DNA of 41,238 nucleotides, from the NCBI GenBank assembly GCA_947462095.1, contig CANHNQ010000017.1, forward strand, positions 1-41,238. The letters are read 5' to 3'. This DNA is from Gemmatimonadota bacterium (GTDB lineage: Bacteria > Gemmatimonadota > Gemmatimonadetes > Gemmatimonadales > Gemmatimonadaceae). Both the position numbers and the translations under genes were made by a program. This document shows, piece after piece, positions 18,701 to 26,843 of the stretch. The notes below the pieces were generated by a model. That model had not been told where the DNA came from, searched no databases, and saw nothing but the letters and a program-made list of their open reading frames with translations. Each line of letters opens with the position of its first letter. Position 1 is the first letter of the stretch.

Positions 18701-21700
18701 GCACGAACGCATCGTCGGCCGACTCGGCGCTCGACACCATCGTGAGCCGCAACGCGCGGATCCGTCGGTCGTTCGGCGTGTTCTGCTCTTCGGCCGGCGC
18801 ACGCCAGTTGATGCGCACCTGCACCCAGCACAACGAATCGCTGACCACGCCGTTCAGGGTCGAGTCCTGCTGCTGATAGCACTTGCCCACGCGCGTCCAA
18901 TTGCGTTTGTCGGCGAGATCCACCACGAACCGCTTGTACTGTTCCTGATCGATGGCCGAGTTGGGGATGTTCAGCTGTCCGTCGAGATCGATGTCTTCTT
19001 CATCAAGCCGGTTGTTCCGCGCGGCGCAGTTGGCGCGGCTGTCGCCGAGCACCTGCACGATCTGCACGGCCTGCGTGCAGATCGCGACTTTGTTCTGCGT
19101 GCTGATCACCGGCGTCGGGCCGGTGCGGTTCACGACGACGATCGTGTCTGCCACGTCGCCCGGCAGTCCTCGGTCGTTCTCCGCAGCATTGAAAGCGCGG
19201 GAGAAGCGATCCCGCTCGGAATCGAAGCGATCGAAACCCACGAGCCGCTTGCCGCGATAGGTGGAATCGGCGGGGAGGCCGGCCCGTACCGGCGCATTCA
19301 CCGTCAGCGTCTCGGGTGCGAAGGCCACACTGTTCTCGCTGATTTCGCCGAAGTCGAAGACCAGCGTGGGATTGCGCTTCACTTTCGCCTGCTCGGACTG
19401 CACGAGTGCGAAGAACTCGATGTTCTCCGTGCGCGACAGATCGGCGCCGCTGGGATTGATCACCGTGCGCAGCGAGCGCCAGCGCCGTCCGGATGGCGTG
19501 TTGCCCACCAGTGTATTGTCGCCGACGGTCCAGGCAAACCGGCGCTTCGCCGTACCCGGCTCGAAGTCGAAGATGCCACCGGTCTTGAGCGGATACAGCG
19601 TCATCCACAGCAACTGCTCGGCCGCTTGTACACCGCTGCCCACAATGCGTACCGACGGATCGATCTGCTGGATGTTGAACTGGATGAAGTTGCCGCCGAC
19701 GTCCACCCCGTTGTTCTGAAATGCCATCGTGGCCGCGCGGTTCACCGAGAACGTGCTGCTGCCGAAGCGCGCCGCGAGTGTGTTGCCGAGCGAGGGACGC
19801 GAGCTGTAGTACCAGGAGCCTTCGGACAGCGAGATGCCGGGGATAGCCCCTTCACCCTCGAACGATTCGAGGTACGCCTGCCCCGCCGCATTCGGCTGGG
19901 GCTTGCTCATGGCGAACTCGCCCTGCACGCTCACGCGCGACGGGGTCGTGCCCTGCTTGAACGGCAGCTTGCCGAGCGCGCGTGTGAGCAATGGCGCGTC
20001 CCACGCGAGATTCCCGGTCATGCCGGCCACCAGCGAGCCCACGGGTTCGAAGCCCAGCGGCGGCCGGTTGTAGCCGGAGCGCTGACTCTGCGAGATCGCC
20101 GTGAAGGCCAGCTGTCCGTTCTCGAGGGGAAACTGCGAGGCGAAGCCGAGAATGGTGGTGGGCGCCACCGCGAACAGCGGGTTCTCTTCGTACCGCACCG
20201 ACACCTGCCGCGGCGTGGCGAAGAGCGTGTCCGGACGGTTGAAGGTGATCATGCCGAGATCGTAGTCGATCTCGTAGTCGGTCGATTTCGTGAGCAGGCG
20301 GCCGTCGAGCGATACGCGCTCGGAGTTGGGGCGCACCTGAATCGTGCTCAGCTTGATGGACTGCGTGCTGCCACCGCCTTCGGAGAGGTAGCTGGCCACC
20401 ATGCGATAGATCGCCTGCGGCCGCTGCGACGAGTACAGGTATTCATTGGGATACCGGTACAGCGTGTCGTTGGCGGGATTGGCGAGCGGCTGTGCCAGTC
20501 CGCCGCGCGCGAACGGCTGCAGCGACGGATAGAACACGAAGTAATCGCGAATGAGCTTCTGCTGTCCACTCCCACCGGCGAACGACGCCAGCTGGTTCGG
20601 ATCATTGGGACGCGGCCACACGCGATTCTCCACGTCGAAGGCCGCCGAGTTGGTGGCCTGCGAGAGTCCGAACAGCTGCAGATACGTTTCGCCGCGGGAC
20701 GTATCGATGGGCTTTTCCTGATCGCCCGAGGTGCCGGTGACGAGCTTGAGTTTGATCGACTGACGCTGCAGGTCCTCACCACCAAGGCGATACACCGATT
20801 TCAGTTCGCGCAGGAAGTACGCGGTGTTCGTGGGCTGGAGTTCCGGTTCCCAGAGCAGGTTGGCGTATTGCGGATCGGCGGAGAACTCGATGTCGGGTGT
20901 GCCGCCGGTGTTCACGTTCCGTCCCGGCGTGCCGTTCACATTCACTTCGTACGCGACCGCGAGTCGCTCGTTGTTGGGATTGAGGGGGCGCACCAGCGCG
21001 ATCCAGAGCTGCGACGGGTCGACGTAGTAGTCGACATTTTCGCGCAGCACCTCATAGATCTGCCGCGACGGGTTGCGCGCGCCGCGCACGGAGAACTGCG
21101 GGCCGCGCGGATTCTGATTGGCCGCGCCGATGAGCTGGCGGTACACGTACAGGCGCGCCGGACGGACCGAATCGGGGAGCGACGCGGCCAGCCGCTGCAT
21201 CTGCTGGCGGTTCAGCAGATCGATGTTGGGATATCCCCCAAGCAGGCGCGGATCGACGGTGAAGAAGAAACGCCGCGTTTCCACCTGAATGTCCTCGATG
21301 ACACGATCGACTTGCTGCTGCGAGCGTTCGCCGATGGTGAAGACATTGTCCTTGGAGACATTGCCCTTCTGCTGCGCCATGATGGACGTGAAGCGCATAG
21401 GGCCGATCTGCCCCGTGGCCTGGATGCCGTAGTTGCCCGACGGGATACCCGAGGTGAGAAAGCGCGAGGCCGGCGGCTGGAAGGTGACGTTGCCGACTTC
21501 CAGCGTCTGCAACGCTTCGTCCGACTTGCCCTGGTAGCGGACCGAGATGTTATTCGAGGCATCGAACTCGCGCTGCGAGTCGTAGTCGACATTCACGTAC
21601 ACGCGGTCGGCGACCACGCCGCCGGTGCGCACGTTGAATTGAAAGTCGAAGGCGGGCTGGAAGATGCCGAAGCAGTTGTTGCCGAGGATGGTGAGCTGCG

Positions 21701-22310
21701 CGGTGGTGCAGCGTTCATTGCGACTGCGCTGCACCTTCGATTCGAGGCGCGACTGGAGGGCGATCCCGAGGTCGCCGATGTCGCCGAGGAGGTCGGTGGC
21801 GAGCTGGGTGGCGGCATCGGCCCCCGCCCGGCGTTGCGGGGCGAGCGGCACGAGGGCGCCGGGGGTCGGGCCACTGTCGGAGCGGGCGGCCGTCGCGAGG
21901 GGGGGAAACAGGCCGCCGACGACGGTTTGCCGCCACCGGGCGGCGATCCGGGCGTCGTGACGTTGCCGGGCCATGGACACGGCGCGCTCCGCGACGCGGG
22001 CCGGATCCGGCCGCAGCGCCGTGGCGACCCCGAGCGGGCCGAGGATGGAGGGGACCTTGAGACGCAGGGTATCGGCAGCCAGACGGGCCCCTGAGGGCCA
22101 GACAGGCCCCCCGGGGACGATCTGCTGAGCCGCGAGCGGCGACGCACGCAGGGAGACGGCCGAAAGCAACGCGATCGGCACCGCCATGGACCAGGCCATG
22201 GGCCGTGCCGCGAGCGCCCATGTCTGGAGCAGCCTGCGCACCGAACTCCGGTCGTGGGGTAGCAGCGGCCAGCCGTGTCGCCGCCGTACGGTCAAAAACT
22301 GCGAGCGCAT
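15756..22310 (-). CDS. sprA: SprA/Sov-type giant outer-membrane translocon protein
   Basis: 2184 residues. The long N-terminus holds a basic region, a hydrophobic core (about 40-56) and SPLAAQQ, giving a signal-peptidase I site after Ala61 with Gln at +1. The mature protein is beta-rich throughout, with SprA-family landmarks: LEVGNVTFQPPASRF, GNYGIQATGQIGPM, MAQQKGNVSKDN, DYFVFYPSLQPF and an aromatic C-terminus (VLQLRFFAGDLK). In Bacteroidota, SprA is the 36-strand outer-membrane channel of the type IX secretion system and is usually about 2300-2500 residues, so this homolog is slightly shorter. No other type IX component or CTD-bearing cargo is in the window. It is divergent from lptF, sharing a 61-base promoter region. 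Function in Gemmatimonadota is inferred from family. An internal start at Met38 (22199) would give a more ordinary signal peptide. Confidence 0.85.
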   Translation of the reverse strand: MRSQFLTVRRRHGWPLLPHDRSSVRRLLQTWALAARPMAWSMAVPIALLSAVSLRASPLAAQQIVPGGPVWPSGARLAADTLRLKVPSILGPLGVATALRPDPARVAERAVSMARQRHDARIAARWRQTVVGGLFPPLATAARSDSGPTPGALVPLAPQRRAGADAATQLATDLLGDIGDLGIALQSRLESKVQRSRNERCTTAQLTILGNNCFGIFQPAFDFQFNVRTGGVVADRVYVNVDYDSQREFDASNNISVRYQGKSDEALQTLEVGNVTFQPPASRFLTSGIPSGNYGIQATGQIGPMRFTSIMAQQKGNVSKDNVFTIGERSQQQVDRVIEDIQVETRRFFFTVDPRLLGGYPNIDLLNRQQMQRLAASLPDSVRPARLYVYRQLIGAANQNPRGPQFSVRGARNPSRQIYEVLRENVDYYVDPSQLWIALVRPLNPNNERLAVAYEVNVNGTPGRNVNTGGTPDIEFSADPQYANLLWEPELQPTNTAYFLRELKSVYRLGGEDLQRQSIKLKLVTGTSGDQEKPIDTSRGETYLQLFGLSQATNSAAFDVENRVWPRPNDPNQLASFAGGSGQQKLIRDYFVFYPSLQPFARGGLAQPLANPANDTLYRYPNEYLYSSQRPQAIYRMVASYLSEGGGSTQSIKLSTIQVRPNSERVSLDGRLLTKSTDYEIDYDLGMITFNRPDTLFATPRQVSVRYEENPLFAVAPTTILGFASQFPLENGQLAFTAISQSQRSGYNRPPLGFEPVGSLVAGMTGNLAWDAPLLTRALGKLPFKQGTTPSRVSVQGEFAMSKPQPNAAGQAYLESFEGEGAIPGISLSEGSWYYSSRPSLGNTLAARFGSSTFSVNRAATMAFQNNGVDVGGNFIQFNIQQIDPSVRIVGSGVQAAEQLLWMTLYPLKTGGIFDFEPGTAKRRFAWTVGDNTLVGNTPSGRRWRSLRTVINPSGADLSRTENIEFFALVQSEQAKVKRNPTLVFDFGEISENSVAFAPETLTVNAPVRAGLPADSTYRGKRLVGFDRFDSERDRFSRAFNAAENDRGLPGDVADTIVVVNRTGPTPVISTQNKVAICTQAVQIVQVLGDSRANCAARNNRLDEEDIDLDGQLNIPNSAIDQEQYKRFVVDLADKRNWTRVGKCYQQQDSTLNGVVSDSLCWVQVRINWRAPAEEQNTPNDRRIRALRLTMVSSAESADDAFVRVALTRLKLVGAPWLKRSAEPLSGMAGDSAGVVGGYVIASVIGTLDSTSLVPYTPPPGVVEAPENRQSGYENNRLQVNERALRLQAGIPGRQFRPFDRAEAFFRFQEGTKTFMGYKTLRLWMRGRGNGWGQNGELNGYVKIGRDENNFYMYRTPVNAGVGASAWEPEVRVDLQKFQILRAQLENNFLKGSADSVSCGGADLELIRRSGLPRGVAVRRYAVCQDGYIVYSADPTVTPPNLAGVQEMAVGLVRVDSVPRGGTGIMSNDTLELWINDIRLTDVVDDIGFAGELGLAVNAGDLADFRMNVSRRDPNFRQLNETPSFLTTSGMSVGTTLHLERMLPSRLGIVMPFSVDYAGSGVNQLFINRTDVRASGIDGLRNPSDRRVNYALALRRATPLGSGWYAPLVNGLALNGTWSNAASQSAFQEATNSAYALGASLNLADDRRESKLPRPLDALLGILPRRLRESEAIRNFRGQRFRWSPTAFRLSSAMARNANSSTSFTKAAESPTDTGQVANGLTHFWQNSGTLEFRPSAGLTATMNARQLLDRRDYQTTALQPDSTDRGQAATAERLRVLGSTLGLERERSLTSAVLFQPTLAVWLRPRLDFTSTFNLNKDPNARALLREQDSTGAYRLPKRLGAAQTLSTGTTFDVGRLISSRTTEKTLVNRLGRIFAPIDVSWQQSLTSNYDNTAFIPGWGYQLGLGGIQSFRGLDTRLATTAGRLRRATATGALNLPFSLTIQSRLENGTTETWTRRTFDGFQAVITSTQLVKPDYSVRWSWRPVRLRKVISMVNVNGRYLVSEQETTIPNETGGLADRSRTTARSQPLSGAITWAFLGGLTTNASLDRTHREDSRPGSLTNGDTRRMSFDVARRFKVPKRFTARNATVRTSLSYQSEESQSIVQGSSSTNAAGQVIEIPPSVLTDNGRRAFNFNADTDLSELLTFSLTGSRVVNFDRNFNRQSSNLIFSAVLQLRFFAGDLK

Positions 22311-22371
22311 ATTGTCGACTTGAGGCCTATGCGCCCTTGATAATGCAGGTGGTCACCTAGGAATTTACGTC
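22311..22371. promoter_or_regulatory. Divergent sprA/lptF promoter region with palindrome
   Basis: Only 61 bases separate the divergent starts. For lptF, GATAAT (22339-22344) matches five of six -10 bases, without a well-spaced -35, and AGGA lies nine bases before the GTG. A palindrome AGGTG GT CACCT (22347-22358) overlaps the expected lptF start of transcription and is a candidate operator controlling both directions. These are pattern matches only. Confidence 0.4.
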
Positions 22372-24039
22372 GTGAAGCTTGTTACCCGCTATGTCGTGCG
22401 CGAGCACGTCGGACCTCTCCTGTTTGCGCTCTCCGCGCTGACGTCGCTGCTCATGCTGCAGTACGTCGCGCGCCAGCTCGCGAACCTTGCCGGCAAGGGA
22501 CTCCCCTGGTCGGCCATCGGCAAGTTCTTCGTCCTGTCGCTGCCGTTCACGGTCGCGATGACCATGCCGATGGCCGTGCTGGTGTCGACCTTGTTCACCT
22601 TCGGCCGGATGGCCGCCGAACACGAGATCACCGCCTTCAAGGCGAGTGGCGTACGTGTCCGTTCCCTGATGCTGCCGGTCCTGGCGTGCGCTTTCCTGTT
22701 GTCGATCGCGATGGTGGCGTTCAACGATCAGGTCCTGCCGCGCGCCAACCACGAGCTGCGCATTCTGCAGAACGATATCGCGAAGACGAGGCCGACGCTC
22801 GCCTTACGGGATCAGGCGATGAATGCGATCACGGACCAGTTCTTCCTGCGGATTGCCCGCAGCGATGCGAACACGAACAAGATGTACGACGTCGTGATCT
22901 ACGATCTCACCAAGGGACCGGAGCGCAAGACGATCTACGCCGACAGCGGCGTCTTCTCGCTGACGAAAAACGGGCAGGACCTGCTGCTGCAGCTATTCGA
23001 CGGCTACTCGCAGGAGTTCGTGCGTGGTGATCCGAAGCGGCTTCAGCGCAGTTACTTCATTGATCAGACCGTGAAGGTGCGTGGCATTACGCGTGGGTTC
23101 GAGAGCACGACTTCGGACGACTTCCGGAGCGACCGTGAGATGACGGTGTGCGAAATGCACCGGCGCTACGCGGTTGATGCCTTCGAGTTCCGGCGGGTCC
23201 GGCAGGAATACATCATGTACGCCAGCCGGCTCGTGGCCCCGGGCACGAAGACCATTCGGGCGCCGCGCGACCGGCCAGCCAAGGAAGGACTGGCCAAGTT
23301 CTATTGCGCGACGTTGCCGTCGCTGTTCCTCCCGAAAAAAGCCAAGGCCCAGACGGTCTCGGCGCAGCCCCCGGTGGTCGTGCCGCCGCAAACGCCAGTG
23401 GTGCTCCCACCCCAAGCGCCGGTGGTCGTGCCGCCCCAAGCGCCGGTGGTGCTCCCTGCGGCCGTCCCAGTCGTGCCGCCAGCCGGGGACACGCTGCGCG
23501 ACAGCCTCGGCGTGGCCATCCCGAACCCCCAGCCCACGGTGACAATTCCGGCCCCGGTGCCGCCGGCGCCCGACAGCATGACCACGTTTCGCGGCGCGAT
23601 GAACGCAGCCGAGGCGCAGCTGGTGGCCTCGCGTGAAGGGCTCGACAGCCTCACGGTGGAAATCCATAAGAAATTTGCCCTGTCGTTCGCCTGCCTCGTC
23701 TTTGTGCTCTTCGGCCCGCCGATCGCGTTGCGCTTTCCGCGCGGCGGGGTCGGGGTGACCATCGGCGTCAGCATCGGCGTGTTCGGGTTGTACTATGTGT
23801 GTCTCATGGGCGGTGAAGCGCTGGCGGATAAGGGGCTGGTACCGCCGTCGATCGCGATGTGGATCGCGAATGCCATTTTCACGGTGGCCGGGGTGGTGCT
23901 GTTGTGGCAGGTGGAATCGACGACCGATACGTCGCGCGGCGGCGGGATTCGTGACTGGTGGGCGGATCGCGGGGCGCGACGCGCGCTCAACGCGCAGATG
24001 AAGCAAGAGCAGGCCGCGAAGGCGGCGGTGGGCGCGTGA
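22372..24039 (+). CDS. lptF: LPS export permease LptF with Pro-rich insertion
   Basis: 555 residues; inner-membrane LptF/LptG (YjgP/YjgQ) permease that extracts lipopolysaccharide for the Lpt bridge, driven by LptB. Three N-terminal TM helices (about 12-34, 46-75, 95-118), a periplasmic beta-jellyroll (about 120-320), then after HKKFALSF (about 435) three more TM helices. Most LptF proteins have about 360 residues; the excess includes a Pro/Val/Gln-rich insertion (about 330-400) with four 8-residue repeats of the PVVVPPQA type between jellyroll and TM4. Start is GTG at 22372, with AGGA nine bases upstream. It is first in an lptF-lptG-mlaE-mlaD operon; its stop overlaps the lptG start (GTGA). 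No LptB gene is in the window. LptF versus LptG naming follows gene order. Confidence 0.92.
   Translation: MKLVTRYVVREHVGPLLFALSALTSLLMLQYVARQLANLAGKGLPWSAIGKFFVLSLPFTVAMTMPMAVLVSTLFTFGRMAAEHEITAFKASGVRVRSLMLPVLACAFLLSIAMVAFNDQVLPRANHELRILQNDIAKTRPTLALRDQAMNAITDQFFLRIARSDANTNKMYDVVIYDLTKGPERKTIYADSGVFSLTKNGQDLLLQLFDGYSQEFVRGDPKRLQRSYFIDQTVKVRGITRGFESTTSDDFRSDREMTVCEMHRRYAVDAFEFRRVRQEYIMYASRLVAPGTKTIRAPRDRPAKEGLAKFYCATLPSLFLPKKAKAQTVSAQPPVVVPPQTPVVLPPQAPVVVPPQAPVVLPAAVPVVPPAGDTLRDSLGVAIPNPQPTVTIPAPVPPAPDSMTTFRGAMNAAEAQLVASREGLDSLTVEIHKKFALSFACLVFVLFGPPIALRFPRGGVGVTIGVSIGVFGLYYVCLMGGEALADKGLVPPSIAMWIANAIFTVAGVVLLWQVESTTDTSRGGGIRDWWADRGARRALNAQMKQEQAAKAAVGA
23371..23466 (+). repeat. 24-bp in-frame tandem repeat inside lptF
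   Basis: Four 24-base units (23371, 23395, 23419, 23443), each starting CCGGTGGT or CCAGTGGT, encode 8-residue units PVVVPPQT, PVVLPPQA, PVVVPPQA and a diverged PVVLPAAV. Units 1 and 3 and units 2 and 4 are most alike, suggesting a 48-base duplication. Unit number may vary between strains. Confidence 0.85.
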
Positions 24040-25121
24040 GTCGTCGCTTCATTACCCCCCTCGATCGCTACGTCGCGGCTGAATTCACGCGGATCTTCAC
24101 GGTCACCACGCTGGGCTTCCCGGTGCTGGTGTTCGTGATCGACCTGGTGGACAACCTGCGCAAGTACACCGAGCGGAAGCTGACGCTGAAGGCCGTTGCC
24201 CTGAGCTACGTGTACTGGATTCCCGATACGTTGTTCATGGTGCTGCCGGCCGCCGTGCTCTTCGCCACCGTGTTCTCGATCGGAACCTTCACACGCTATT
24301 CCGAGATCACCGCCGCGAAGGCCTCGGGGATCAGCTTCTACCGCTTCATTGCGCCGATCCTCGTCATGGCGACCGTGGCGATGGGGATCGACGTCGTGTT
24401 CGCGGAGATCGCCCCCCCGGCTAATGCCCAGCGTCTCAAACTGCTCGCCGGCAAGGGGCAGGATCGCGACAACAACCGCTACAACTTTGCGTTCGGCAGC
24501 GAAACGGGGCGCGTGTACCGCATCTATACGCTCGACGTGAAGCAACGATTCGTCGAGAACATGGAGATCGAGGAACGCGGCTCTGCGAAGCGGCCGGGGC
24601 TGCTCGTGGCCGCCAAGACCGCCTCGTGGTCCGGCAATCGCGGTTGGGTACTGAAGTCGGGCGTGGTCCATGTGGTCCCCAATGACTCCACCGACCGTGC
24701 CGTCGCCTTCGACTCCCTCGTGGACCGGCGCTTCACCGAAAAACCGCAGGACCTGCAAGCGACCGAGCGTCAGCCCAGCGAGATGAACTTCGCCGACCTC
24801 ACGCGGTTCATCACCGCGCTCGAACGATCGGGGGCGGACGTGAATCTGCTCCGGGTGGAGCGCATGTTGAAGTTGGCGATTCCGGTCACCTGTCTCATCA
24901 TTGCACTCTTCGGGGCGCCGCTGGCGACCAGTTCGCAGCGCGGTGGTGCCGCCTACGGTATCGCGGTCAGCCTGGCCACGACCATTCTCTTTCTCGTTCT
25001 CATTCAGTTGACCAAGGCGATCGGCGGGAAGGGGCTGATGCCCCCCGATATGGCGGCGTGGGTTCCGAATGTGGCGTGCGGGCTGTTCGCCCTCGTGCTG
25101 CTGGCGCGGGTGCGCACCTGA
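24036..25121 (+). CDS. lptG: LPS export permease LptG
   Basis: 361 residues, the normal family length. It opens ITPLDRYVAAEFTRIF, the amphipathic start of LptG, followed by three TM helices (about 20-40, 58-82, 98-120), a periplasmic beta domain (about 130-265) and three C-terminal TM helices with GAPLATSSQRGGAAYG and GLMPPDMAAWVPN. It forms the LptB2FG transporter with LptF. The GTG at 24036 is chosen because GTGA overlaps the lptF stop by four bases, the usual translational coupling; an upstream in-frame start at 23958 would only add lptF out-of-frame sequence. Its stop overlaps the mlaE start (TGATG). Co-transcription with lptF and mla genes is strongly suggested by the spacing. Confidence 0.94.
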   Translation: MSRRFITPLDRYVAAEFTRIFTVTTLGFPVLVFVIDLVDNLRKYTERKLTLKAVALSYVYWIPDTLFMVLPAAVLFATVFSIGTFTRYSEITAAKASGISFYRFIAPILVMATVAMGIDVVFAEIAPPANAQRLKLLAGKGQDRDNNRYNFAFGSETGRVYRIYTLDVKQRFVENMEIEERGSAKRPGLLVAAKTASWSGNRGWVLKSGVVHVVPNDSTDRAVAFDSLVDRRFTEKPQDLQATERQPSEMNFADLTRFITALERSGADVNLLRVERMLKLAIPVTCLIIALFGAPLATSSQRGGAAYGIAVSLATTILFLVLIQLTKAIGGKGLMPPDMAAWVPNVACGLFALVLLARVRT

Positions 25122-25915
25122 TGCTCGGCATGGACGTCGTCGTCCGGCTGGCCGAGCGCCGCACCGGGGGCATTCTGCGCGCCCTCGGCAAGCGCGCGTA
25201 CTTCGCGCGCGATATCGTGCGTGGCGTGCGCGACCCGGAAACGTGGATCCCCGAGACGATTCGGCAGATGCGCACCATTGGCGTCGAGTCGGTGCCCCTG
25301 ACCATCATCGTCGCCGCGTTCCTCGGCGGCGTGACGGCCTTTCAAACGCGGTATCAGCTCTTTCCCGGGGTGCAGCTGTCGGTGGTCGGTCTCATCACGC
25401 GACAGAGCATCGTGCTGGAGCTCGGGCCGCTGCTCACGGCGCTGGTGCTCACCGGCCGCGTGGGTGCACGTATGACCGCGGAGATCGGCACCATGCGTGT
25501 GACCGAGCAGATCGATGCGCTCGAGACGCTGTCGTTCGACCCGGTGGCCTATCTCGCGCTCCCCCGGTTTCTCGCCGGGATCGTGATGCTGCCCACGTTG
25601 GTCATTCTGGCGAACACCACGGCCATCGTGAGCGCGTGGGGCATCCTGGTGACCGCCACCGATGTGCGCACCAGTGACTTTCTGGATGGACTGCGTCTGG
25701 CGTTTACGGCCTTCCAGGTGGTGTACTCCCTGATCAAAGCGTTCCTGTTCGGCGCGGCCATTTCCTTCGTGTGTTCCTACGAGGGCTACGTGACCGAAGC
25801 GGGTGCCGAAGGCGTGGGGCGCTCAACGGCCCTCGCCGTCGTGATCGCGTCGGTCTGCATTCTGGTGCTCGATGCCCTCGTGGCTGCCGTCCTTGCTCCA
25901 TTCATTCAGGCCTGA
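25121..25915 (+). CDS. mlaE: Phospholipid ABC transporter permease MlaE
   Basis: 264 residues, standard for MlaE/YrbE permeases. Five to six hydrophobic segments, and the family signature region QSIVLELGPLLTALVLTG followed by RVGARMTAEIGTMRVTEQ and DALETLSFDPVAYLALPR, the coupling helix that contacts the ATPase. It moves phospholipids between inner and outer membrane together with MlaF (ATPase) and MlaD (MCE ring). ATG at 25121 shares one base with the lptG stop (TGATG), supporting coupling. mlaD follows after 21 bases. The ATPase gene mlaF, which normally precedes mlaE, is absent, so the ATPase must be encoded elsewhere. Direction of lipid flow cannot be inferred. Confidence 0.95.
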   Translation: MLGMDVVVRLAERRTGGILRALGKRAYFARDIVRGVRDPETWIPETIRQMRTIGVESVPLTIIVAAFLGGVTAFQTRYQLFPGVQLSVVGLITRQSIVLELGPLLTALVLTGRVGARMTAEIGTMRVTEQIDALETLSFDPVAYLALPRFLAGIVMLPTLVILANTTAIVSAWGILVTATDVRTSDFLDGLRLAFTAFQVVYSLIKAFLFGAAISFVCSYEGYVTEAGAEGVGRSTALAVVIASVCILVLDALVAAVLAPFIQA

Positions 25916-25936
25916 CGGCCTGCTTTCTCTATATTC

Positions 25937-26824
25937 ATGACGACAAAACGACGCGACGAACTGCTTGTCGGTCTGCTGCTGCTGGTGGCGGCGGTGCTAG
26001 GTATCGGCGGCACGATCTGGATCGCCCGTGGCGGCCTCGCCAGCGGCTATCCGATGTTCGCCCGCTTCAAGTGGGGCGCCGGCCTCAAGCAGGGGCAGCC
26101 GGTGCTGCTGGCCGGGGTGCAGGTGGGGTACGTCGACCGGGTCGAGCTGATTCCCGACGGGACGATCGCGGTGGGACTGAAGCTGCAATCGCAGTTCAAG
26201 GTCCCGTCCGGCACCACGGCCACCGTGCAGGCCAACGGCATCTTCGGCGACCAACTGATCGCCCTCACGCCGATCATCGGTCGGCAGGGCTACATGTCGG
26301 CCGGCGACACGATTCCCACGGGCGTCGGCTCACCGGGCGTACCGGAGTTGCTCAGCAAGGGGGACTCCATCGCGCTCAACGTGCGCGCACTCACCGACGA
26401 AGCGCGCACGCAGTTCGTGGAAGGCGGCGGCATGAAGGACGTGCGGCAGACGGTGGCCGATCTCACCAAGCTCGTGACGCAGCTGAGCGCGGTCACGGCC
26501 GAACAGTCGAAACAGCTGACCCTCACGCAGCAATCGGTGCGCCGCACACTGGCCAGCGTGGATTCCACGAAGGTGGATTCGATGGTGAAGAATCTGCAGG
26601 CCACGTCGGCCCAGCTCGAACAGCTCACGCGCGACTTCAAGCAGACCAACGTGCAGGTGCAAGGTGTGCTCACCAAGGTGAGCAGCGGTACCGGCACCGC
26701 CGGCAAGCTGCTGAACGATCCATCGGTGTACGCGCGTCTGGATACGTTGCTGCTGCGGGTGGATTCGTTGGTGATGGATTTGAAGAAGAATCCGAAAAAA
26801 TACATCAATCTGAGGATCTTCTAG
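25937..26824 (+). CDS. mlaD: MCE-domain lipid transport protein MlaD
   Basis: 295 residues. A single N-terminal TM helix (about 9-31, VGLLLLVAAVLGIGG) anchors it to the inner membrane. One MCE domain follows (about 36-115; VLLAGVQVGYVDRVEL, then GIFGDQLIAL), forming the hexameric lipid ring. The C-terminal part (about 145-270) is a long helical coiled region rich in Gln, Thr and Ser, typical of longer MCE proteins that reach across the periplasm. It ends KKNPKKYINLRIF, a tail seen in many MlaD-like proteins. It is the last operon gene; two bases after its stop begins a short GAACTGC repeat and then an inverted-repeat cassette, with no clear terminator of its own. Confidence 0.93.
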   Translation: MTTKRRDELLVGLLLLVAAVLGIGGTIWIARGGLASGYPMFARFKWGAGLKQGQPVLLAGVQVGYVDRVELIPDGTIAVGLKLQSQFKVPSGTTATVQANGIFGDQLIALTPIIGRQGYMSAGDTIPTGVGSPGVPELLSKGDSIALNVRALTDEARTQFVEGGGMKDVRQTVADLTKLVTQLSAVTAEQSKQLTLTQQSVRRTLASVDSTKVDSMVKNLQATSAQLEQLTRDFKQTNVQVQGVLTKVSSGTGTAGKLLNDPSVYARLDTLLLRVDSLVMDLKKNPKKYINLRIF

Positions 26825-26825
26825 G

Positions 26826-26843
26826 AACTGCGAACTGCGAACG
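26826..26843. repeat. Short GAACTGC direct repeat at cassette edge
   Basis: GAACTGC occurs twice in tandem and then starts a third time (GAACG) between the mlaD stop and the inverted repeat. It may be part of the outer boundary of the neighbouring repeat cassette. The right outer boundary (CAGTTTTCAGTC) only loosely resembles it in inverted orientation. Confidence 0.5.

Noticed and set aside
19626..22094. 822-codon open frame on the plus strand
   Set aside because: Antisense shadow of sprA; low-complexity Arg/Glu/Gly composition and no recognisable domain.
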